NCBI RefSeq assembly: GCF_027307225.1
Contig: NZ_DAHUXJ010000047.1
Coordinates: 1-51,463 of the forward strand
DNA from: Bradyrhizobium sp.
Lineage (GTDB): Bacteria; Pseudomonadota; Alphaproteobacteria; Rhizobiales; Xanthobacteraceae
DNA length: 51,463 bases
Direction of reading: 5' to 3'
Shown here: piece after piece, positions 10,092 to 17,401 of the stretch
Layout: each line of letters opens with the position of its first letter
How positions within the stretch are numbered: the first letter of the stretch is position 1
Program-made: the position numbers and the translations under genes
The notes under the pieces: model-generated
Database searches by the model: none
Seen by the model: only the letters and a program-made list of their open reading frames with translations
What the model was told of the DNA's origin: nothing

Positions 10092-10379
10092 TGTCGCCTC
10101 CGCAACTAAGTAGAACTCGCGTCCGCAGCAAACGCGAAAATGCATAATACGACGGTCGCGATTATGACCAACGGGATAAAGCCATCAAACATTCCGGTGT
10201 CTTGAACCAACCGCAAAACCTGGACAATCAAAAGCCGATATTAAGACTACCGGCTGTTCCAGACTTAACCTTTGTCTCCGGCATCAATCCTAACGCGAAC
10301 ATTGCGTTGCGCGCCCTCGCGCCGCGCTTACGATTGCTTCGCCGCACTGGCCTCGTTTTTCGTTGAACTGGTTTGTACG

Positions 10380-10577
10380 ATGCGACCTTCTTCACTGGAC
10401 GAATTCGAGGGCTTCGATCATGAGCCCCGCCCTTCCTGGTCAGCCGTCTGGCATATCTGGACGGTCGCAGTGCCGCGCCGATCGATCGACGGATCGCTGG
10501 TCTGGGGCAGAGTCTGGCGGCGATACGATGGCCGGTCCTGGATCTACAAGCGCATTGCCGACATCGAACTGCACTGA
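10380..10577 (+). CDS. Small conserved-looking protein of unknown function
   Basis: A 65-residue, Trp/Arg-rich protein: after an acidic start (LDEFEGFDHEP) it has WHIWTVAVPRRSIDG and then VWGRVWRRYDGRSWIYK. This block resembles small hypothetical proteins I associate with Bradyrhizobium genomes. The open frame extends upstream to 10272, but the conserved-looking part begins at ATG 10380. An antisense frame (10228-10665) is Arg-rich and looks like a shadow. Function unknown. Confidence 0.5.
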   Translation: MRPSSLDEFEGFDHEPRPSWSAVWHIWTVAVPRRSIDGSLVWGRVWRRYDGRSWIYKRIADIELH

Positions 10578-10807
10578 CCCATCGCCGGAACTGGTTGACA
10601 GGCGCCATGTAGATCTTGTGCTCGCCAGCCGCCGCGAACAACACGATCGGGAAGGATTGTTCCAACTAAGGGGACAGGACCCTTCGTGGACTGCGATGCC
10701 ATCCGACTAAGGTCCTCCCTGAAGCTGGCACTGCCCTGACGGACAGGCGGCGCCGGAGTTGCTATGGTCGTCTGACGTTCTCTTCGTCAGCGGTTGAGGG
10801 ATCAACG

Positions 10808-11206
10808 ATGATGACCCGAGGTCTTGCTGGTATGATCGCCGTGCTTACCGCGTGCGCGACCTGGTCGATTGCTTCGGAGGCGCAGACCCGAAGACCACCT
10901 GCCGAAAAGCTGCCGGTACCGCTTGGTGCCACGCGGGAGCAGATCGTGCTCGGTGACCGTATCTTTCATGGCGAGGCCGCAAACGGCAAATGCAGCGAAT
11001 GCCACGGCTGGGATGCCAAGGGAACGGGAAACGGCAACGATCTCACCCTCGGGCTGTTCATATGGAGCGACGGCACCATGCCCATGATCAAGAAATCCAT
11101 TCTTCACAACATGTCGGTCGCGCCGGGGATGGACGGCGATCTGACGCCGGCGGATGTGGACGCGGTCGCGGCCTATGTCTGGGCGATCAGTCATCAAAAC
11201 AGGTAG
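10808..11206 (+). CDS. Small secreted c-type cytochrome
   Basis: The 132-residue protein has a Sec signal peptide (~1-26) and one haem-binding motif CSECH near residue 62. A Met in the SDGTMPMIKK segment probably provides the sixth haem ligand. GAGGGA precedes tandem ATG codons. It lies just upstream of the FIST/kinase pair and about 6 kb from the PQQ alcohol dehydrogenase, so a role in carrying electrons from that enzyme is plausible. That link is inferred from context only. Confidence 0.85.
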   Translation: MMTRGLAGMIAVLTACATWSIASEAQTRRPPAEKLPVPLGATREQIVLGDRIFHGEAANGKCSECHGWDAKGTGNGNDLTLGLFIWSDGTMPMIKKSILHNMSVAPGMDGDLTPADVDAVAAYVWAISHQNR

Positions 11207-11423
11207 CGGCCCGACCGGCGCCATGGAGCACTGTACTACCTTCGTCGGTTCCGCCAGTCGGTGCCTGGCAATTGACGGGAGAGCCGCAGCCGATAATTTA
11301 GGTTACTGTAGCAGTTCCACGATGCGCACGAATTGTAGAGCCAGCTGACTCAACGTCGAATATCAAGCAGGTCGTAAGAACCTGCGCGCGATAAATTGAG
11401 AATGGATATCTGGGAGATCGCCT

Positions 11424-12593
11424 TTGGCGGAGAAGCAAGGCAATGCGACCGACAGCATTGTCGTGGCGCAGGCAAAGACCGCGGAGCCGCTAGAAGCCGC
11501 CCAATCGATTGCGCAACAATTTGCCGCCACAAACCTTGCCATGGTCGTCGTCTTCGTTTCCCCGTTCTACGATCCGGAAGCATTCATAGCCGAGTTCTCG
11601 AGACGCATGCCGGATGCTCCCGTCTTCGGCTGCACGACCGCCGGCGAGCTCTCGCTCAGCGGCTGGGAGGAAAACAGCGTTGTTGCGCTCGGCTTCAGCG
11701 CTGCCGATTTCGTCATTGCCGCGCGACCTTTTCTCGACCTGTCGACGTTTCGCGTCGACAGCGGCAGATCGATTTGCGGTGAGCTCCACCAGGAATTCGT
11801 TCGCCGCACGGGCAATTGCGATACGAGCCAGGAATCCTTCGGCCTGCTGTTCATCGACGGGATGTGCCAACGTGAAGAAACAATCATGTCGGCGATCTAT
11901 GCGGCGCTGGAGGATATCCCCGTCGTTGGCGGTTCAGCGGGCGACGGCCTGCGTTTCGAGAAGTCATGGGTTTTCTTTGGCGGAAAGGCGCACACGGACG
12001 CCGCCGTCCTGATCCTGATCAAGACCCGCCTGCCCTTCCGACTCTTCAAGTGCGACCATTTCGAACCCACTTCGACCAAAATGGTGGTCACCGAAGCAGA
12101 TACGGAGCGGCGTATCGTCAAGGAAATCAACGCGGAGCCCGCGGCGCTCGAATACTCCCGCTGCGTTGGCATCGGCGAGACCAAGCTCGACGCCTTCTCC
12201 TTTGCAGCGCATCCCGTCCTCGTGCGAGTCGGCGGCGCCTACTACGCACGCTCGATCCAGCGCATGGACCCGGATGGTTCGCTTCGCTTTTTCTGCGCCG
12301 TCGATGAGGGCATGGTTCTCACCGTGGCCAATGGGCGGGATCCGATCGAGGCGACCAGCAAGCTGCTGAACGAAATGACCGAAGATCTTGGAGAGATTAC
12401 GATATTCATAGGGTTCGAATGTGTGCTGCGCCGTCTCGACTTCGAGCAACATCAATTGGCACGAGACATGTCCGAGTTGTATCGTCGAAACAGAGTGATC
12501 GGCTTCCAGACGTATGGCGAGCAGTATCGCTCCATGCATGTCAATCAGACGCTGACCGGCGTCGCCATCGGCAAGCGAAGCCCCGCATCATGA
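11424..12593 (+). CDS. FIST domain sensor protein (NosP-like position)
   Basis: The 389-residue cytoplasmic protein has the FIST N and C domains: FGCTTAGELS near residue 68, the FIDGMCQREE and VVGGSAGD segments, and a C-terminal half ending in QTYGEQ. FIST proteins are small-ligand sensors. In several gammaproteobacteria a FIST protein (NosP) binds haem and NO and controls a co-transcribed histidine kinase (NahK). Here the gene overlaps a hybrid kinase gene by four bases (ATGA), matching that arrangement. A TTG start is used, with GGGAG eight to nine bases upstream. Haem binding is not demonstrated by the sequence. Confidence 0.85.
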   Translation: MAEKQGNATDSIVVAQAKTAEPLEAAQSIAQQFAATNLAMVVVFVSPFYDPEAFIAEFSRRMPDAPVFGCTTAGELSLSGWEENSVVALGFSAADFVIAARPFLDLSTFRVDSGRSICGELHQEFVRRTGNCDTSQESFGLLFIDGMCQREETIMSAIYAALEDIPVVGGSAGDGLRFEKSWVFFGGKAHTDAAVLILIKTRLPFRLFKCDHFEPTSTKMVVTEADTERRIVKEINAEPAALEYSRCVGIGETKLDAFSFAAHPVLVRVGGAYYARSIQRMDPDGSLRFFCAVDEGMVLTVANGRDPIEATSKLLNEMTEDLGEITIFIGFECVLRRLDFEQHQLARDMSELYRRNRVIGFQTYGEQYRSMHVNQTLTGVAIGKRSPAS

Positions 12594-13942
12594 CAGCCCC
12601 TGGAGTCGACCGTTTCACCTCGATCGAGCGAGAGGTCGCCAAGCTCAAGAAGATCAATGCCGCGCTGATGTCGCGGGTGGAGCGTTCCACCGATCAGCAG
12701 CTCAATGCCTTCTCCCTGTTCGAGACGGCAATCGCCCTTGACCAGCAAGTCCGCGACAGAACCCAGCAGCTGAAGCAGGTCCTGCAATCGCTGGAGAGAA
12801 CCAACGGACACCTGCTCGAGGCCAAGCAGCAGGCGGAGGCGGCAAGCTCGCTGAAATCATCGGTGTTGATCGCGGTCACGCACGATCTTTTGCAGCCGTT
12901 GAACGCCGCGCGATTGACGCTCTCGGCGCTTGCCGAAATGGTCGCCAGCCCGCGCGGAATGGAGTTCACCGAACAAATCGACCGTTCGCTCGCGACCCTT
13001 GAGGACTTGCTGCGAACCTTGCTCGACATCTCCAAGCTCGACGCAGGCGTTCTGAAACCCGAGTTTCGGCCAGTGGCGATATCGGCGCTGTTCGAACCGT
13101 TGCAGCAGGAATTCCTGTCCGTTGCCGCTAAACGACATTTGCGGCTGAGGATCAGGCCAAGCTGCGAAAGGGTGATATCCGATCCGCTGATGCTGCGGCG
13201 CATATTGCAGAACCTGCTTGCGAACGCTTTGCGCTACACCCAGCGTGGGGGCGTCCTGATGGGATGCCGGCACAGGGGCGACAATATCCGCATCGAGGTT
13301 CACGACACCGGTCCCGGCATCCCGGAAACGCAGCGCGAAGCTATCTTCAAGGAATTCCAGCGTGGCGAAACCAGCGCAGGCGACAACGCCGGACTCGGGC
13401 TTGGTCTTTCCATCGTGCAGCGCTTCGGCAACGCGCTCGGCCATGAAATCCGCCTGCAATCGCGCCTTGGCAAGGGCTCGAGGTTCTCAGTGACTATTCC
13501 GCGCACGAACGAGCCGGACGAGATCCTGGCCGCTCCCGAACGGGCAGAGCTCGAATATGAGTACGGAGGCATGGAGGGCGCGAAGATCCTTCTGATCGAA
13601 AATGACCTGTCAAGCGCCGAAGGGATGGCCAACCTGCTCGAGAAGTGGGGATGTGACGTTGCGGTGACCATTTCCAAAGCAGACGCGCTGGACCGCATCC
13701 GCGCCCTGGATGGCGTTCCGGACGCCATCGTTGCGGATCTTCATCTCGACAATGGCGAAACGGGCCTGGAAGCCGTCGACCTCATCTGCGGCGAGATCAA
13801 GACTGAAATCCCCGCCATCATTGTGACGGCGGACTATTCGACCAAGGCCGCGCATGACGTTTCAGCGTTGGGCTACGAGCTTCTGAAGAAGCCGATCAAG
13901 CCGGCCGAAATGCGCGCGCTGCTGTCTTTCCTGCTGTCCTGA
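12590..13942 (+). CDS. Hybrid sensor histidine kinase with C-terminal receiver
   Basis: The 450-residue protein has no membrane segment. A coiled coil covers ~10-85, followed by the phosphoacceptor His98 in THDLLQPLNAA. The ATPase domain has N-box LLANALRYT, DTGPGIP and GLGLGLSI. The C-terminal receiver has phosphoacceptor Asp383 and Lys in LLKKPIKP. The H-box and domain layout resemble NahK/ErcS'-type kinases, which in Pseudomonas act with FIST proteins and in regulation of PQQ ethanol oxidation. The start ATG overlaps the FIST stop. An earlier frame start at 12419 would read through FIST and is rejected. Input probably comes from the FIST partner. Confidence 0.9.
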   Translation: MTAPGVDRFTSIEREVAKLKKINAALMSRVERSTDQQLNAFSLFETAIALDQQVRDRTQQLKQVLQSLERTNGHLLEAKQQAEAASSLKSSVLIAVTHDLLQPLNAARLTLSALAEMVASPRGMEFTEQIDRSLATLEDLLRTLLDISKLDAGVLKPEFRPVAISALFEPLQQEFLSVAAKRHLRLRIRPSCERVISDPLMLRRILQNLLANALRYTQRGGVLMGCRHRGDNIRIEVHDTGPGIPETQREAIFKEFQRGETSAGDNAGLGLGLSIVQRFGNALGHEIRLQSRLGKGSRFSVTIPRTNEPDEILAAPERAELEYEYGGMEGAKILLIENDLSSAEGMANLLEKWGCDVAVTISKADALDRIRALDGVPDAIVADLHLDNGETGLEAVDLICGEIKTEIPAIIVTADYSTKAAHDVSALGYELLKKPIKPAEMRALLSFLLS

Positions 13943-13978
13943 ACCGGAAGCCGCGCCCGCACGCAGAGCACTGCTGCG

Positions 13979-14150
13979 CTAGTACCGCCGATCTGAAGTC
14001 CCTGCACCACAAGCGGCGAATTCGATCAGGGACTTCAGATCGATAAAGCGGTACTAGAATCAATAAGTTCGCTACTAGTGCCCATGACTTTCCGAAGTTC
14101 GTGAAGGTGGGTGCTGCGATGGAGCACGAACTTCGGAAAGTGGGCACTAG
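13979..14150. repeat. Pair of CTAG-bounded palindromic elements
   Basis: Elements 13979-14056 (arm core GATCTGAAGTCCCT) and 14074-14150 (arm core TTTCCGAAGTTCGT) are separated by a 17-bp linker starting AATC. The pair is the reverse orientation of those at 32204-32372 and 41523-41691. It lies between the convergent ends of the hybrid kinase and a response regulator gene. The terminal CTAG (14147-14150) provides the TAG stop codon of the latter, so the palindrome directly follows that reading frame. Confidence 0.9.
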
Positions 14151-14929
14151 GGCTCGCCGCTGCTTGACCGCCCGGCGCCCATCGGGGAGGCCAGATCAGA
14201 TTTCGCAAAATCGAGTTGCGACATCTTGATGATGGCTTCGGTCCTGCTGCGCACGCCGAGCTTGCGCAGGATTTCCGAGACATGAACCTTGACCGTGGTA
14301 ACGGAAATATCGAGTTCGTAGGCGATGTGCTTGTTCTGCAAACCGCGGCAGACCATGTCGAGCACGCGCAATTGCTGAGACGTCAAGGCGTTGAGCTGAC
14401 GCACCAGGTTCTGGGCGTCGGCACGGCCCCTTCTTGCGGCCTCCGCATCCCGAAGGCGCTTCGGGAAGCAGACGGCTCCATTCAGGATACCGCCGATCAG
14501 CTGCGCGAGTTCCGCCTTGGGCGTCGATTTCGGAATATAGCCGGAGATTCCCAAAGAGATTGCGCTGCCGATGATTCGAGGATCGATATGTGCCGAAATG
14601 ATCGCGAGCGCGCTTTTCGGTGCGGCGGTCCGTACGCGGTAGGCACCCAGAAGTCCCTTCGTTCCCGGCATCGACAGGTCGAGCAGGATCAGATCAATGG
14701 CCTCTTGCGCGGCCAGGGCGTCGAGCGCGCCATCGATCGAGGTTGCCTGCAAGATATCGGCATTGGGGAACGTCAGGCCGATGACGCCGATCAGCGCGTC
14801 GCGAAAGAGGGGGTGGTCCTCGACTATGAGCAGCCGAGGCGCTCTGACCTCGCCGGTTGGCCGCTGTTGGTCCGCGAGGGTCCTCGTCATGAAGCGTCGC
14901 TGCCTTTCCCGCATCGCCAAAACAGCCAT
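14147..14929 (-). CDS. NarL/FixJ-family response regulator
   Basis: The 260-residue protein has a receiver domain (IVEDHPLF acidic pocket, phosphoacceptor Asp in LILLDLSMPG, Lys in YIPKSTPK). A LuxR-type helix-turn-helix follows (LTSQQLRVLDMVCRGLQNKHIA, then VTTVKVHVSEILRKLGV). The N-terminus before the receiver is about 30 residues longer than usual, and ATG codons at 14929, 14914 or 14890 are all possible. Pseudomonas EraR/AgmR-type regulators of PQQ alcohol oxidation are from this family. The nearby kinase and PQQ dehydrogenase suggest a similar job here. The stop codon TAG is part of the flanking palindrome's CTAG. Confidence 0.88.
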   Translation of the reverse strand: MAVLAMRERQRRFMTRTLADQQRPTGEVRAPRLLIVEDHPLFRDALIGVIGLTFPNADILQATSIDGALDALAAQEAIDLILLDLSMPGTKGLLGAYRVRTAAPKSALAIISAHIDPRIIGSAISLGISGYIPKSTPKAELAQLIGGILNGAVCFPKRLRDAEAARRGRADAQNLVRQLNALTSQQLRVLDMVCRGLQNKHIAYELDISVTTVKVHVSEILRKLGVRSRTEAIIKMSQLDFAKSDLASPMGAGRSSSGEP

Positions 14930-14980
14930 CGCGGCGGAAAAGTTATCGCAAAGGACCGGCGGGGCATATAGGTCCCGCGT

Positions 14981-15145
14981 CTAGTGTAGCGGATTTGACA
15001 TTCGCTCCCCCAAAGCCGCGAGTCCGGAAAGCGAATGTCAAATCCTAAACTACACTAGAATCTAACATTTCTAGTGATCCTATGATTCTAACATTCGCAA
15101 TGTGGACGCTGAGGGGGGATGCGAATGTTAGAATCGGATCACTAG
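14981..15145. repeat. Pair of CTAG-bounded palindromic elements
   Basis: Elements 14981-15058 (arm core GATTTGACATTCGC) and 15071-15145 (arm core GATTCTAACATTCGC) are joined by a 12-bp linker starting AATC. They are near-identical and in the same order as 3187-3351, including the loop sequences. The pair lies between two response regulator genes, upstream of the first and downstream of the second. The promoter of the first regulator must be within or next to it. Confidence 0.9.
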
Positions 15146-15210
15146 CATCGGGCCGCCTCTGCTCGCAGCTTTGCTTGGTTTGCAACGCAGCAATCCAGGC
15201 GTCCCAACCG

Positions 15211-15894
15211 CTACGAAGACTTCTCTCTGTCTGATTTCCGGCTCTGGGCGCACTGAGGCAGGGGAAGGGCGATCTTTCCGATTTCAATGACAGCTTTATT
15301 GCGGCTAAACAGCTTGAGCTTCCGCAAGATCTCGGTGACATGGGCTTTTACTGTCGACTCTGCGAGGTTCAATTCGGCGGCAATCTCCCGGTTATGCAAA
15401 CCACGCGTAATCAGATGCAGAACCCGCATTTGCTGTGGCGTGAGTTTCTCGATGCGCTCGCGAAGGGTTCGCGCCGCATCCGACGTCTCCAGCGCGCCCG
15501 TGGCGACGAGATCACGGGGCGCCGATATGGAACCGCTCAGGATCCTGGCAATCGCCTGCGAAAGCTCGCCAAGCGACGTTGATTTTGGCAAATAGCCAAC
15601 AGCGCCCATTTCCAGCGCTTCGCGGATGGTGCGTTTGTCTTCCTCGCTCGATACGATCGCTATCGGCAACTTGGGATAGTGATCGCGGAGCCGTTGAAAG
15701 CCTGAGAAGCCGACCACATCCGGCAACAGCAGATCGAGCAACGCCAGATCGATGTTCGGCTCCTTCGCAAGGAGGCTCAATGCGCTCTTGATCGAGGTCG
15801 TCTCGAAAATATGGGCATCACGGTGGGAAGTCCGGATGGCGCTGCCGAGCGCTTCGCTGAACAAGGGATGGTCATCAATGATCAGAAATCTCAT
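15211..15894 (-). CDS. NarL/FixJ-family response regulator (second copy type)
   Basis: The 227-residue protein has the same two-domain layout as its neighbour. The receiver has IIDDHPLF, phosphoacceptor Asp in ALLDLLLPD, Ser-Ser switch residues and Lys in YLPKSTS. A LuxR helix-turn-helix follows (LTPQQMRVLHLITRGLHNREIA, TVKAHVTEILRKLKL). The two are clearly related but diverged, so they are paralogues or an old duplication rather than a recent copy. A single kinase with a built-in receiver is nearby, so phosphotransfer to one or both is plausible. Target genes are unknown; the PQQ dehydrogenase operon is the closest candidate. Confidence 0.88.
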   Translation of the reverse strand: MRFLIIDDHPLFSEALGSAIRTSHRDAHIFETTSIKSALSLLAKEPNIDLALLDLLLPDVVGFSGFQRLRDHYPKLPIAIVSSEEDKRTIREALEMGAVGYLPKSTSLGELSQAIARILSGSISAPRDLVATGALETSDAARTLRERIEKLTPQQMRVLHLITRGLHNREIAAELNLAESTVKAHVTEILRKLKLFSRNKAVIEIGKIALPLPQCAQSRKSDREKSS

Positions 15895-15945
15895 GATGAC
15901 GACCCTTGTACTTGTGTCGCTTGGCTCGGTCCGTTACGGCGAGCA

Positions 15946-16183
15946 TTAGTGGTCCGCTCCTAACATTCGCATCCCTTTACAGCGGCCGGTTGGGTAGCGA
16001 ATGTCAAATCCCCTCCACTAGTGCGGTGAATTTGAAGTTCCTATCAGTTTCGCCGCGAGTTCGTTGTAGGAACTTCAAATTCAAAGCCGCGCTAGAATTA
16101 ATAGGTTGCTAGAGCTCCTTTGATTCCGAAGTTCGCATCGGAGGGGCCGCAATAGCTTGCGAACTTCGGAATCGGAGCTCTAG
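15946..16183. repeat. Three CTAG-bounded palindromic elements in tandem
   Basis: Elements 15946-16021 (left end decayed to TTAG, arms of the GACATTCGC/TAACATTCGC type), 16018-16095 (arm core AATTTGAAGTTCCT) and 16109-16183 (arm core GATTCCGAAGTTCGC). The first two share the CTAG at 16018-16021. A 13-bp linker starting AATT separates the last two, which correspond in inverted order to 3024-3190. The final CTAG (16180-16183) supplies the TAG stop codon of the XoxJ-XoxG-like gene. Confidence 0.9.
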
Positions 16184-17379
16184 TTCGTCGAGTTGGGATC
16201 CTGCTGCACCGTCAGAAGGTAGGCATACACGTTCTTGAGGTCTTCGTCGCTAAAGATGCCTTTCCATGATGGCATGCCCTTCGAGGGCCTGCCTTCATGG
16301 ACGGTCTTCCAGAAGGTGGCCTGCATGTTGTCGCCATAGCGCTTCTTCAACAAACGCAGGTCGATGTGGCGCTCGGCCTGTATGGCATCCGGCCCGTGAC
16401 AGTGAGCGCACGTGCCGTTGAAAACCTCCCGTCCTTCCTTGGCGTCGCCTGCGGATGCCTTTCGCTCGGAGCGGTTGTCGGAGGTGCTTGGGCGGCTCGC
16501 GGTCGCGGACTGGTCCGATGCCGCCGCCAGCGTCATCTTGGGCTTGTCGAGCGCGCCAAATTTGATTGGCGCAACGTTGGGTACACCGTATTTGGCAAAC
16601 AGCCCGTCGATCTCACTCTTCAAGCCGGGAAGCGCGGCATTTACGGCATCGCGCAATTCGCCTGAATTTTTTGCAAAGCCGATTGCCGTCCGCCAAAGCA
16701 GATGATCGCCCTCGGTCGGGACGATCTGGTATTTATCGCCATACGCCGTCTTGTTGAGCCAACCCGCGACGGGCGCCCATATGAAGGCGACGTCGACCTT
16801 GCCCTGGTCCAGCGCCTTCATGCCCTCGTCCGGACTCAGGACGGTCATCTTCTCAATGTCGTCATGTAGCGCCAGCAGATTTTGTGGACTCGATTCGTAC
16901 TGAACAGCAACTCGCAGCCCCCTGAGATCGTCGATACTCGCGATCTTGCGCCCTGGGAGGCTGACCAGACCATATCCTTCTGTTGCGATCGGTTTTGAGA
17001 AGATGACCGCTGGTCCCATGAAGTCGTCGACCAGCGGGAGACCGACCATGGCGTCGCACCGGTTGCTGAGCAGGGTTTCCCGCACCGTGCGCTTGCCGAA
17101 ATACGATTTGTACCAGTTGTAAGTCACGGGCCGCCCAAGCTCGCGTGCGACGGCCTGGCCGATTTCCAGATACAGGCCCTGATTTGCCGGGCTGTCGCTC
17201 GAAAACGGCATATTGGTAGGATCTGCGCAAAGGCGCAGCGGCTTTACCTCGTCGGCACCGGCCGCAAAGGCCGGCGCCGCGATGAACACGGAGAGCAGCA
17301 GCCATCGGATATTCTTCAAAAGCCCAGGATCGCACGAAGAACTTCGGGTCTCATTGCGGGCCATGCGGAATATCAACAC
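16180..17379 (-). CDS. Fused periplasmic binding protein (XoxJ-like) and cytochrome c (XoxG-like)
   Basis: The 399-residue secreted protein starts with a signal sequence (core WLLLSVFIAAPAFA). A type-2 periplasmic binding fold of the MxaJ/XoxJ kind follows at ~48-270, with LRLCADPTNMPFSS near its start. After a Ser/Ala-rich linker (~285-310) comes a cytochrome c domain with haem motif CAHCH at 324-328 and a later Met in KGMPSW as likely axial ligand. In methylotrophs these are two separate proteins beside xoxF: XoxG is the electron acceptor and XoxJ assists the enzyme. Here they are one polypeptide, starting 22 bp after the PQQ dehydrogenase stop, so one operon. TTG at 17379 has GGAGG nine bases upstream; ATG at 17364 is an alternative. 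Confidence 0.88.
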   Translation of the reverse strand: MLIFRMARNETRSSSCDPGLLKNIRWLLLSVFIAAPAFAAGADEVKPLRLCADPTNMPFSSDSPANQGLYLEIGQAVARELGRPVTYNWYKSYFGKRTVRETLLSNRCDAMVGLPLVDDFMGPAVIFSKPIATEGYGLVSLPGRKIASIDDLRGLRVAVQYESSPQNLLALHDDIEKMTVLSPDEGMKALDQGKVDVAFIWAPVAGWLNKTAYGDKYQIVPTEGDHLLWRTAIGFAKNSGELRDAVNAALPGLKSEIDGLFAKYGVPNVAPIKFGALDKPKMTLAAASDQSATASRPSTSDNRSERKASAGDAKEGREVFNGTCAHCHGPDAIQAERHIDLRLLKKRYGDNMQATFWKTVHEGRPSKGMPSWKGIFSDEDLKNVYAYLLTVQQDPNSTN

Positions 17380-17401
17380 TTGCTGCCTCCGTCAGGTTCG
17401 G

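Noticed and set aside
10228..10665. 145-codon minus-strand frame
   Set aside because: Very Arg-rich and antisense to the better-supported small protein at 10380-10577.
3024..16183. Palindromic elements considered as a CRISPR array
   Set aside because: They are inverted repeats with differing arms and gene-sized gaps, not short identical direct repeats with regular spacers, and no cas genes are present.
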